Part shown: in pieces, positions 1-6,796 of the stretch
How the letters are laid out: each line of letters opens with the position of its first letter
How positions within the stretch are numbered: the stretch's first letter is position 1
Assembly: GCA_965204835.1 (NCBI GenBank)
Contig: OZ242017.1
Span: forward strand, 2,542,001 to 2,606,000
Direction: 5' to 3'
Origin: VXMT01 sp965204835
GTDB taxonomy: Bacteria > Chloroflexota > Dehalococcoidia > UBA2979
Length of the DNA stretch: 64,000 nt
Translations under genes and position numbers: made by a program
Notes under the pieces: model-generated
What the model was told of the DNA's origin: nothing
What the model saw: the letters and a program-made list of their open reading frames with translations, nothing else
The model's database searches: none

Positions 1-1
1 C

Positions 2-391
2 GACGCGGCCGGGCTGCTCGACCCGCTGTCCGGCGAGGGCATCTACGGCGCGATCGCCTCGGGCGTCGCGGTCGCCCCGGTCACCGAGGACTACGTGCGT
101 GGCCGCGTCGACACGCTGAGCGGCTACCAGCGCGTGCTGGAGCGCGAGCTACTCCCGGAGCTGGCGGTCTCGCACGGCCTGATGGAGGTGTTCCACCTCT
201 GGCCGGCGCCGTTCGTGCGGTGGCTCCAGCACTCGAACCGGGTATGGACGCACTGCACGCGGCTGGAGCGAGGCGAGGAGACCTACCTCGACGTCGTCGC
301 CTCCGGCGGCCCGGCCCGCCACATCGTCCACCCCCTCGGCAAGCTGGCCCAGGCAATCACGTCGCGCCGTTTGGGGCGGCCCAAGGCGTAG
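2..391 (+). CDS. Geranylgeranyl reductase-like FAD oxidoreductase, C-terminal part
   Basis: This gene enters from the left edge in frame 2 and ends at TAG 389-391, so only about 129 residues are visible. The first visible residues read DAAGLLDPLSGEGIYGAIASG, the FAD-binding GD-G-DP-GEGI motif seen near the middle of geranylgeranyl reductase/digeranylgeranylglycerophospholipid reductase-type flavoproteins. Members saturate isoprenoid chains or carry out related FAD-dependent reductions. The remaining C-terminal region is helical and has no further recognised motif. Substrate and start cannot be seen. A GTG/ATG-initiated shorter product is not expected, because the FAD motif lies before the first ATG. 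Confidence 0.75.
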   Translation, partial: DAAGLLDPLSGEGIYGAIASGVAVAPVTEDYVRGRVDTLSGYQRVLERELLPELAVSHGLMEVFHLWPAPFVRWLQHSNRVWTHCTRLERGEETYLDVVASGGPARHIVHPLGKLAQAITSRRLGRPKA

Positions 392-424
392 CGCGATTCC
401 GTCACGCTGATCCGGCCGGGGAGC

Positions 425-703
425 TCAAGATTCGTCGGCAGCTATGAACTCATGCACGCGCTCGCCGGCGACGGAGCGGTACGCGTAGAGCAGGCATGCC
501 TGGATGTCCTCGGGCTCCAGGACGGGGTACTCGTGCAGGATCGTCTCGGTGGCGTCGCCCGCCGCGAGCATGCCCAGGACGTGCTCAACGGCGATGCGCA
601 TGTCGCGGATGATCGGCTTCCCGCCGAAGACATCGGCGCGGACCGTGATGCGCTCCAGCAGTTCGGGCTGAGTCGCCGTCGCCCCGCTCCCGGTACCGGT
701 CAT
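425..703 (-). CDS. DUF433 antitoxin-like protein (orphan)
   Basis: The 92-residue product contains a DUF433 core, including ITVRADVFGGKPIIRDMRI (residues 19-37) and an ILHEYPVLEPEDIQACL helix-turn-helix-like stretch. DUF433 proteins are usually the DNA-binding antitoxin of a VapBC-like pair whose toxin is a DUF5615/PIN-like RNase encoded just downstream. Here the stop codon faces the convergent gene ending at 391, only 33 bases away, so no partner toxin fits. The start at 703 is preferred over a long upstream in-frame extension because a GGGAG Shine-Dalgarno lies about 9 bases upstream and the family begins here. It is probably a remnant or stand-alone regulator. Confidence 0.7.
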   Translation of the reverse strand: MTGTGSGATATQPELLERITVRADVFGGKPIIRDMRIAVEHVLGMLAAGDATETILHEYPVLEPEDIQACLLYAYRSVAGERVHEFIAADES

Positions 704-1038
704 GCCTTTGTCTCCCACTCCCGCGGTGCGTATGGCACCCGCGGGACAAGGATAGCGCGAACGAGCAGACGCTACTCGCCTGCGGAGAAGTCCAAGCCCT
801 GCAAAGCGCGGATCGGAGGGCCACGGAGGGATTCGTAGTCGCTCCATGGTTCTTGATGTCGCCGAACGCTCGGACGGCAGGCCGAAGCTATGTCGTGCCG
901 ACCTTGAGGGTGCATGCACTCTGGGTGCGGCTGTCACATATATGATACATTTTGCGCGTGCCCGAGGTCGACGAGGGAGACATGGAAGGGGGGCGCTTGC
1001 CACCGCGCAGCGGCGCCTTGCGGACTGGAGGGAGCGTC
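704..1038. other. Intergenic stretch between antitoxin genes
   Basis: This 335-base stretch holds no intact gene. Its left part (704-850) contains only the ribosome-binding region of the minus-strand DUF433 gene. The right part includes an AT-rich segment around 935-950 (cacatatatgatacat) that could act as a -10 region for the XRE gene, and a possible decayed toxin reading frame described separately. Confidence 0.4.
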
Positions 1039-1067
1039 ATGGCCAGGAACGCCCGAGCACACCATGA
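925..1067 (+). pseudogene. Possible decayed HigB/Gp49-like toxin 3' remnant
   Basis: In frame 3 the sequence reads AAVTYMIHFARARGRR and then, after a short gap, ALATAQRRLADWRERHGQ before a stop at 1065-1067. These resemble two blocks of RelE/HigB (phage Gp49-like) toxins, the YRI-YFA-GRR beta strands and the C-terminal helix with R-R-ADW-RRHG. The stretch that normally joins them is missing and no N-terminal half is visible. The frame overlaps the start of the XRE gene at 1039 by 29 bases, as toxin and antitoxin genes of higBA operons often do. The resemblance is by eye only and the call is weak. Confidence 0.3.
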
Positions 1068-1338
1068 GCAGGTGGTCGCCGGCGACGCCGAGATCCAGGA
1101 GGAGTACGAGGCCCTGCGACTGCGTCGCGCGATCATTGCCCGGCTGCGTGCCCTCCGCGAGCGGAAGCGCTGGACGCAGCAGCAGTTGGCCGACGCCGTG
1201 GGGATGCCACGAAGCGCGATCGCGCGTCTCGAATCTGCCGAGCACAGCCCGCGCCTCGAAACCCTGCACGCGGTAGCGCGCGTCCTCGGCTACGACGTGG
1301 ACGTGCGCTTCAAGCGTCGCCGCGTGCCGGCTGCCTGA
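1039..1338 (+). CDS. XRE-family HTH antitoxin/regulator (HigA-like)
   Basis: The 99-residue product has a Cro/C1-type helix-turn-helix (about residues 39-75: WTQQQLADAVGMPRSAIARL followed by a recognition-helix tail). The ending VARVLGYDVDVRFKRR is typical of HigA-type antitoxins. The start at 1039 has GGAGGGAGC immediately upstream; a longer in-frame start at 952 has no ribosome-binding site. The upstream frame may be the remains of its toxin, so it may now be an orphan regulator. Its DNA targets are unknown. Confidence 0.75.
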   Translation: MARNARAHHEQVVAGDAEIQEEYEALRLRRAIIARLRALRERKRWTQQQLADAVGMPRSAIARLESAEHSPRLETLHAVARVLGYDVDVRFKRRRVPAA

Positions 1339-1353
1339 CTCGCATCTCGCGTG

Positions 1354-1383
1354 TTGACGCTCGCGGGAGGGGGCGCGGATACT
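1354..1383 (+). promoter_or_regulatory. Promoter of the ilv leader/ilvBNC transcript
   Basis: A -35 box TTGACG (1354-1359) is followed after 18 bases by GATACT (1378-1383). The predicted transcription start is near 1390, two bases before the leader-peptide ATG at 1392, so the leader would be translated from an essentially leaderless mRNA. Confidence 0.6.
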
Positions 1384-1391
1384 GTTCCACC

Positions 1392-1490
1392 ATGATGAGG
1401 GCTGCACTCCCCACAACCTCCACGCCCACCAGGCGCGCCACGCTCGCCGCGTCCCTGCGCCTGCTCGTTCTCGTCCTCGTACTGCGCTAG
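1392..1490 (+). CDS. ilv leader peptide (Leu/Val-rich attenuator ORF)
   Basis: This 32-codon frame starts with two ATG codons and ends with LRLLVLVLVLR before TAG (1488-1490). A run of alternating leucine and valine codons next to the stop is the hallmark of branched-chain amino acid attenuator peptides. The run includes GTT and GTA, which are scarce in such a GC-rich genome, so ribosome stalling on low Leu/Val-tRNA would be sensitive. The stop codon touches the first base of an 11-bp hairpin (1490-1518). It lies directly downstream of a good promoter and 130 bases before ilvB. No Ile codon is present in the run. Confidence 0.75.
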   Translation: MMRAALPTTSTPTRRATLAASLRLLVLVLVLR

Positions 1491-1559
1491 GCGGCGCTGC
1501 CACGTTCGCAGCGCCGCCACCAAGCCCGCGTGTCGGGCTCGCTTCGTTGCGCGAGCAAC
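1490..1559 (+). promoter_or_regulatory. Hairpin series of the ilv attenuator
   Basis: A perfect 11-bp stem joins 1490-1500 to 1508-1518 with loop CACGTTC. It is followed by AGCCCG/CGGGCT (1523-1528 with 1534-1539) and GTTGC/GCAAC (1546-1550 with 1555-1559). Neighbouring stems that can form depending on ribosome position are expected in an attenuator. No U-tract follows, so termination might be Rho-dependent or control might act on the ilvB ribosome-binding site. Confidence 0.55.
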
Positions 1560-1620
1560 CACCACCCATCGATGACCCAGCACTGACCACCCAGCGGATA
1601 CCGAACAGGCAGGACCTCCC

Positions 1621-3327
1621 ATGAAGATGAGCGGCGCCGACATCGTCCTCGAGTGTCTGAAGCGCATCGGCATCGACACCGTATTCGGCTACCCCGGCGG
1701 CGTGGTCCTCCCCCTCTACGACCGCCTCCCCGCGCACCCCGAGGTGAAGCACATCCTGGTCCGCCACGAGCAGGGCGGCGGCCACGCCGCCGACGCCTAC
1801 GCCCGCGCCTCGGGCCGCCTCGGCTGCGCCCTCGCCACCTCCGGGCCGGGCGCGACGAACCTCGTGACCGCGGTCCAGAACGCGATGATGGACTCGGTGC
1901 CGACCCTGTTCATCACGGGCAACGTGGCGCGCAACCTGATCGGCAAGGACGGCTTCCAGGAGGCCGACGCCACCGGCATCCTCGAGCCGTGCGTGAAGCA
2001 CAACTACCTGGTGATGCGCACCGAGAACCTCGCGTACACCTTCGCAGAGGCCGCCTACCTCGCCACCACCGGCCGCCCCGGCCCCGTCCACATCGACATC
2101 CCCAAGGACGTCTTCATCGACGAGGCCGAGTTCGAGTGGCCCGACGAGGTCAGCGTGCGCGGCTACCACATCCCGGGCGCCGCGCCGCAGGAGGACATCG
2201 ACGCCGCGGCCCGCCTCCTCGACGAGGCCGAGCGGCCGCTGATCATCGCCGGCCACGGCGTGATCCTCGGCAACGCCTCCGAGGAGCTGCGCGCCTTCGC
2301 CGAGCACAGCGGCATCCCCGTGCTGAACACGCTGCTCGGCCTCGGCAGCATCCCGCGCACGCACGTCCTCTCCTACGGGATGATGGGCATGCACGGCTCG
2401 TACGAGGCGAACATGGCCGCGTCGAACGCCGACGTCGTGATCGGCATCGGCAACCGCATGGACGACCGTGCGATCGGGCGCTTCAACGACTTCAACCACC
2501 ACGCGAAGCTCATCCACGTCGACATCGACCCCGGCGAGCACGGCAAGAACCTGCCGACCGCGGTGCCGATCCTCGGCGATGTGAAGCAGGTGCTGCCGCA
2601 GCTCACGGCGGCCGTCCGCCAGCGCTCGCACATGGACTGGATCCGCTGGATCGACGAGGAGCGAGACGCACACGCGCGCTCGATGGCGATCCCGAGCGGG
2701 CCGGAGCTGACCACGCAGCACGTGATCAAGCGCATCTCCGAGCTGAACGACGACGAGACGATCATCGTCACGGGCGTCGGGCAGCACCAGATGTGGGCCG
2801 CGCAGCACATGCGCATCACGGAGCCCAACCAGCTCATCACCTCGGGCGGCCTCGGGACCATGGGCTTCGAGGTGCCCGCCGCGATGGGCGCGCAGGCCGC
2901 GCTGCGCGACCGCACCGTGTGGTCGATCTGCGGCGACGGCGGCTTCCAGATGACGAACCAGGAGATCGCGACGATGGTCGACGAGCAGCTCCCGGTGAAG
3001 CTCGCCATCATCAACAACGGCTTCCTCGGCATGGTCCGCCAGTGGCAGGAGCTATTCTACGAGGACAACTACGTCTCGGTCGCCATCAGCCAGCCGGACT
3101 TCGTGAAGCTCGCCGACGCCTACGGCATCAAGGCCATCCGCGTCACCGAGCGCGACGAGGTCGACGCCGCCATCGAGGAGGCGAACGCCCACAACGGCCC
3201 GGTCCTGCTCGACTTCCACGTCGAGGCCGAGACCAACGTGTGGCCGATGGTCCCTGCCGGCGCGGCGCTTTCCGAGACCGTCGAGGCGCCCGAGACCGAG
3301 ACCGCGACCGAGGTGGCGTCATCGTGA
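1621..3327 (+). CDS. ilvB: Acetolactate synthase, large (catalytic) subunit
   Basis: This cytosolic ThDP-dependent enzyme condenses two pyruvates to acetolactate (Val/Leu), or pyruvate with 2-oxobutyrate (Ile). The 568 residues show the N-terminal ThDP domain with the activating Glu in VRHEQGGGHAADAYARASG (about 48-66). The central domain and C-terminal pyrophosphate-binding motif CGDGGFQMTNQEIATM (about 437-452) are also present, matching the usual length. It starts at ATG 1621 with GGCAGGACC upstream; ATG 1627 is an alternative. The stop overlaps the GTG of ilvN by 4 bases, so the two subunits are translationally coupled. Expression is likely controlled by the leader peptide and hairpins upstream. 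Confidence 0.96.
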   Translation: MKMSGADIVLECLKRIGIDTVFGYPGGVVLPLYDRLPAHPEVKHILVRHEQGGGHAADAYARASGRLGCALATSGPGATNLVTAVQNAMMDSVPTLFITGNVARNLIGKDGFQEADATGILEPCVKHNYLVMRTENLAYTFAEAAYLATTGRPGPVHIDIPKDVFIDEAEFEWPDEVSVRGYHIPGAAPQEDIDAAARLLDEAERPLIIAGHGVILGNASEELRAFAEHSGIPVLNTLLGLGSIPRTHVLSYGMMGMHGSYEANMAASNADVVIGIGNRMDDRAIGRFNDFNHHAKLIHVDIDPGEHGKNLPTAVPILGDVKQVLPQLTAAVRQRSHMDWIRWIDEERDAHARSMAIPSGPELTTQHVIKRISELNDDETIIVTGVGQHQMWAAQHMRITEPNQLITSGGLGTMGFEVPAAMGAQAALRDRTVWSICGDGGFQMTNQEIATMVDEQLPVKLAIINNGFLGMVRQWQELFYEDNYVSVAISQPDFVKLADAYGIKAIRVTERDEVDAAIEEANAHNGPVLLDFHVEAETNVWPMVPAGAALSETVEAPETETATEVASS

Positions 3328-3923
3328 CCGCGGAGACGACGCCGGCCACGAAGCACACCGTCGTCGCGCTCGTCGAGGACCGCCCCGGCGTCCTCAACCG
3401 CGTCGCGTCGCTGTTCCGTCGCCGCGGCTTCAACATCGACTCACTCGCCGTCGGGACGACCGAGGAGACCGGCATCTCGCGCATGACGATCGTCGTCGAG
3501 AGCGAGAACGGCATCGTCGACCAGGTCGAGAAGCAGCTCGGCAAGCTGATCGACGTGATCTCGGTGTCGGACCTGACGCACGAGGACGCCGTCTCGCGCG
3601 AGCTCGCGCTGATCAAGGTGGCGTGCACCACGGAGCAACGCCGCGAGGTGCTCGACCTCGTCGACATCTTCCGGGGCCGCGCCATCGACGTGGCGCCGGG
3701 CAGCCTCATCATCCAGATGGTGGCGGACGAGCGGCAGCTCGACTCGCTGCTGGAGAACCTCGAGCCCTACGGCGTAATGGAGATGACCCGCACCGGGCGC
3801 ATCGCGATGCTGCGGGGCGAGTCGACCACGGCGCTGCATGAGCCCGAGCCGGAGCGGGCCGAGCACGTCCAGCGACAACTCGGACGGCGGCTCCAGGGCG
3901 AGCTGCCATACGTCAGCGACTAA
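3324..3923 (+). CDS. ilvN: Acetolactate synthase, small (regulatory) subunit
   Basis: The 199-residue product has an N-terminal ACT domain (HTVVALVEDRPGVLNRVASL, then FRRRGFNIDSLAVG, residues about 11-48) that binds valine for feedback inhibition. A C-terminal ALS_ss domain with LDLVDIFRGRAIDVAPGS-type sequence follows. It activates the IlvB subunit and makes it valine-sensitive. The GTG start at 3324 overlaps the ilvB stop (GTGA). The length is slightly above the usual 160-170, because of a hydrophilic C-terminal tail. Confidence 0.95.
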   Translation: MTAETTPATKHTVVALVEDRPGVLNRVASLFRRRGFNIDSLAVGTTEETGISRMTIVVESENGIVDQVEKQLGKLIDVISVSDLTHEDAVSRELALIKVACTTEQRREVLDLVDIFRGRAIDVAPGSLIIQMVADERQLDSLLENLEPYGVMEMTRTGRIAMLRGESTTALHEPEPERAEHVQRQLGRRLQGELPYVSD

Positions 3924-3963
3924 CGCGCCAACCGGCCCGGCCGGTAGAGGGAGAGACGATCGC

Positions 3964-4956
3964 GTGGCCAGGATCTACTACGACGAGGACGCCGACCTCG
4001 GACTGCTCGAAGGCAAGACGATCGGGGTCATCGGCTACGGCTCGCAGGGCCACGCGCACGCGCTGAACCTGCACGACTCCGGCCTGCGGGTCGCCGTGGG
4101 GCTCTACCCCGGCTCGCCCTCGTGGGAGAAGGCGCAGGGCGACGGCCTGCAGGTGGGCAGCGTCACCGACGTCGCGCGCGACGCCGACGTGATCATGATG
4201 CTGGTGCCGGACCAGGTGCAGCGCCAGGTCTACGAGGACCACGTCGCCCCGCACATCGAGGGCAAGACCCTCATGTTCGCGCACGGCTTCAACGTGCACT
4301 TCAACCAGATCAACGCCCCCGCGGACGTCGACGTGACGATGATCGCGCCGAAGGGCCCCGGGCACCTCGTGCGCCGCGAGTACACGAACGGCATCGGCGT
4401 GCCTGCGCTCGTCGCGGTGCACCAGGACGCCAGCGAGTCGGCGCTGCAGGTCGCGCTTGCCTACGGCAAGGGCATCGGCAGCACGCGCGCGGGGATCCTC
4501 CAGACGACGTTCCTCGAGGAGACCGAGACGGACCTCTTCGGCGAGCAGGTCATCCTCTGCGGCGGCATCACCTCGCTCATCAAGGCCGCCTACGAGACGC
4601 TCGTCGAGGCCGGCTACCAGCCCGAGTCCGCGTACTTCGAGACCTTCCACGAGCTCAAGCTGATCGTGGACCTGCTGTACGAGGGTGGCATGGAGTACAT
4701 GCGCTACTCGATCAGCGACACCGCCGAGTTCGGCGACTACACGCGCGGCCCGCGCGTCATCGACGACGGCGTGAAGGACCGCATGCGCGAGATCCTCGGC
4801 GAGATCCGCTCGGGGCAGTTCGCGCAGGAGTGGATCGCCGAGAACCAGGCCGGCCGCCCGCGCTTCCTCGCGCTGCGCCGCCTCAACGCCGAGCACCCCG
4901 TCGAGGCCGTCGGCAAGGAGGTGCGCGCGATGATGGCCTGGCTGGGACAGTCCTAG
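3964..4956 (+). CDS. ilvC: Ketol-acid reductoisomerase (NADP+), class I
   Basis: The enzyme isomerises and reduces acetolactate/acetohydroxybutyrate to dihydroxy acids, the common second step of Ile, Val and Leu synthesis. The 330-residue length fits class I. The N-terminal Rossmann motif is IGVIGYGSQGHAHALNLHDSG. The Mg-binding knotted domain has ETDLFGEQVILCGG and the FETFHELKLIVDL helix. GTG 3964 is chosen because GAGGGAGAG lies just upstream and the family begins with this segment; longer in-frame starts overlap ilvN. It is the third gene of ilvBNC. Confidence 0.96.
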   Translation: MARIYYDEDADLGLLEGKTIGVIGYGSQGHAHALNLHDSGLRVAVGLYPGSPSWEKAQGDGLQVGSVTDVARDADVIMMLVPDQVQRQVYEDHVAPHIEGKTLMFAHGFNVHFNQINAPADVDVTMIAPKGPGHLVRREYTNGIGVPALVAVHQDASESALQVALAYGKGIGSTRAGILQTTFLEETETDLFGEQVILCGGITSLIKAAYETLVEAGYQPESAYFETFHELKLIVDLLYEGGMEYMRYSISDTAEFGDYTRGPRVIDDGVKDRMREILGEIRSGQFAQEWIAENQAGRPRFLALRRLNAEHPVEAVGKEVRAMMAWLGQS

Positions 4957-5030
4957 ACGTGACCACGACCGCACGCCCCCGCCGCGCGGAAAGCGCATGC
5001 GCCGTCGCTGTACCCGGCGACCGGGGGAGC

Positions 5031-5141
5031 GTGTCGGTTGCGGGCGCACCACTCACAGGGGTGCGCCCGTGTCGTGCTGCCCGTGAGCGCCTCGAGCTGC
5101 TTCGGCTAGCGCTCGTGCTTATGGGGCCCTCCACCGCGTGA
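5031..5141 (+). CDS. leuA leader peptide (Leu-rich attenuator ORF)
   Basis: A short frame between ilvC and leuA ends with ERLELLRLALVLMGPSTA and TGA at 5139-5141. Six leucine codons occur within ten positions, and they include CTT twice and CTA once, codons that are rare in this genome. GTG 5031 is taken as start because GGGGGAG precedes it by one base; GTG 4959 and GTG 5061 are in-frame alternatives. The stop codon lies inside a strong hairpin. The arrangement predicts that charged tRNA-Leu controls read-through into leuA. Confidence 0.6.
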   Translation: MSVAGAPLTGVRPCRAARERLELLRLALVLMGPSTA

Positions 5142-5155
5142 GCGGGCGGAGGGCC
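5041..5155 (+). promoter_or_regulatory. Two hairpins of the leuA attenuator region
   Basis: The first stem is a perfect 10-bp pair (5041-5050 with 5060-5069, loop ACTCACAGG). It may terminate ilvC transcription or pause the polymerase. The second pairs GGCCCTCC (5125-5132) with GGAGGGCC (5148-5155) and has an inner CCGC/GCGG stem around the leader stop codon. A ribosome stalled on the leucine run would cover the base of the second stem. No U-run follows. Confidence 0.55.
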
Positions 5156-5201
5156 AGGGCCGGAACCACCAGGCGGGGCACACCACGGGGACGAACGACA
5201 C

Positions 5202-6755
5202 ATGAGTGACAGCGACAAGGTCTACATATTCGATACGACGCTCCGCGACGGCGAGCAGTCCGCGGGCGTCGGCTTCACCATCGAGGACAAGCTCGAGGTC
5301 GCGCGCCAGCTCGCGCGCCTCAACGTCGACATCATCGAGGCGGGCTTCCCGTTCTCCTCGCCCGGCGACTTCGAGGCCGTCTCGCTGATCGCGCGCGAGG
5401 TGAAGGGCCCGATCATCGCCGGGCTCGCCCGCGCGAACTTCGACGACGTCGACTCGTGTTGGAACGCGGTTGCGCACGCGGAGACGCCGCGCATCCATGT
5501 CTTCATCTCGGCCAGCGAGATCCACATGGCGCACCAGCTCCGCAAGAACCGCGAGGACGTGATGGAGATGGCGCGCGCCGCCGTCGCCCGCGCCAAGAGC
5601 TACTGCGAGGACGTCGAGTTCTCGCCCATGGACGCCACCCGCTCCGACGCCGAGTTCACGTACCAGCTCCTGCAGGCCGCCATCGAGGAGGGCGCGACGA
5701 CGGTCAACATCCCGGACACCGTCGGCTACGCGCTGCCGCAGGAGTTCGGCGCGCTCATCGCCAGCGTGCGCGAGAACGTCCCGGACATCGACAGGGCCCG
5801 CATCTCCGTGCACTGCCACAACGACCTCGGCATGGCCACGGCGAACTCGCTCTCGGGCGTGCTCAACGGCGCGCGCCAGGTCGAGGGGGCCATCAACGGC
5901 ATCGGTGAGCGCGCGGGGAACACCTCGATCGAAGAGGTGATCATGGCGATCAGCACGCGCGGCGACTTCGGCCACGTCCACACCGACGTCAAGACCGACG
6001 AGCTCTACCGCGCCAGCCGCATCGTCGAGCGCGTCTCGGGGATGGCCGTGCAGTCCAACAAGGCGGTGGTGGGGCGCAACGCGTTCCGGCACTCCTCGGG
6101 CATCCACCAGGACGGCGTGCTCAAGCTGCGCGAGACCTACGAGATCATGGACCCCTCGTCGATCGGCATCCCCGTCGGCGACTCGATCGTGCTCACCAAG
6201 GTCTCGGGCCGCCACGGCCTGCGCGCGCGCATCGCCGACCTCGGCGTGGAGCTCGATGAGGAGGCGCTCGGCCGCGTGTACGACGCGTTCAAGGACGTCG
6301 CCGACCGCAAGGACGAGGTCGACGACCGCGACCTGCAGGCGATCCTCGCCGAGCAGGCCTCGGTGCAGCTCCACGACCAGTGGCAGCTCGACCTCGTGCA
6401 GGTCTCGGCCGGCGACCACTCGGCCCCGACGGCGACCGTGCGGCTCATCGACCGCGACGGCGCAGAGCACCAGGACGCCGCGATCGGCACCGGCCCGGTG
6501 GACGCCATCTACCAGGCCATCAACCGCGTCGTCGGCATCGAGAACGAGCTGACGGAGTTCAGCGTGAAGTCGGTCACCGAGGGCATCGACGCCGTCGGCG
6601 AGGTGACGATCCGCATCGAGGCGGACGGCCGCACGTACACGGGCCGGGCCGCCGACACGGACATCCTCGTGGCCTCGGCGCGCGCGTACCTGCACGCGCT
6701 CAACCGTCTGACCAACGTAGCGGCCCCGCAGCAACCCGTGACGGCCGCGCCGTAG
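5202..6755 (+). CDS. leuA: 2-isopropylmalate synthase
   Basis: This enzyme condenses acetyl-CoA with 2-oxoisovalerate, the first committed step of leucine synthesis. The 517 residues comprise a DRE-TIM barrel with metal/active-site motif FDTTLRDGEQSAGVGF (about 10-25) and HCHNDLGMATANS (about 204-216). A subdomain with FRHSSGIHQDGVLK follows, then a C-terminal LeuA dimer domain that binds leucine for feedback inhibition. The length matches type I LeuA. It is preceded by a leucine-rich leader peptide, giving two probable layers of leucine control. Confidence 0.95.
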   Translation: MSDSDKVYIFDTTLRDGEQSAGVGFTIEDKLEVARQLARLNVDIIEAGFPFSSPGDFEAVSLIAREVKGPIIAGLARANFDDVDSCWNAVAHAETPRIHVFISASEIHMAHQLRKNREDVMEMARAAVARAKSYCEDVEFSPMDATRSDAEFTYQLLQAAIEEGATTVNIPDTVGYALPQEFGALIASVRENVPDIDRARISVHCHNDLGMATANSLSGVLNGARQVEGAINGIGERAGNTSIEEVIMAISTRGDFGHVHTDVKTDELYRASRIVERVSGMAVQSNKAVVGRNAFRHSSGIHQDGVLKLRETYEIMDPSSIGIPVGDSIVLTKVSGRHGLRARIADLGVELDEEALGRVYDAFKDVADRKDEVDDRDLQAILAEQASVQLHDQWQLDLVQVSAGDHSAPTATVRLIDRDGAEHQDAAIGTGPVDAIYQAINRVVGIENELTEFSVKSVTEGIDAVGEVTIRIEADGRTYTGRAADTDILVASARAYLHALNRLTNVAAPQQPVTAAP

Positions 6756-6796
6756 CAAACACAGCAACCACGCAGCGACCAGGTAGGGACAACAGC

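Noticed and set aside
934..2808. A 624-codon minus-strand frame opposite ilvB
   Set aside because: The codon pattern is a mirror of the ilvB coding frame, and it also crosses the ilv leader and promoter. No motif is seen.
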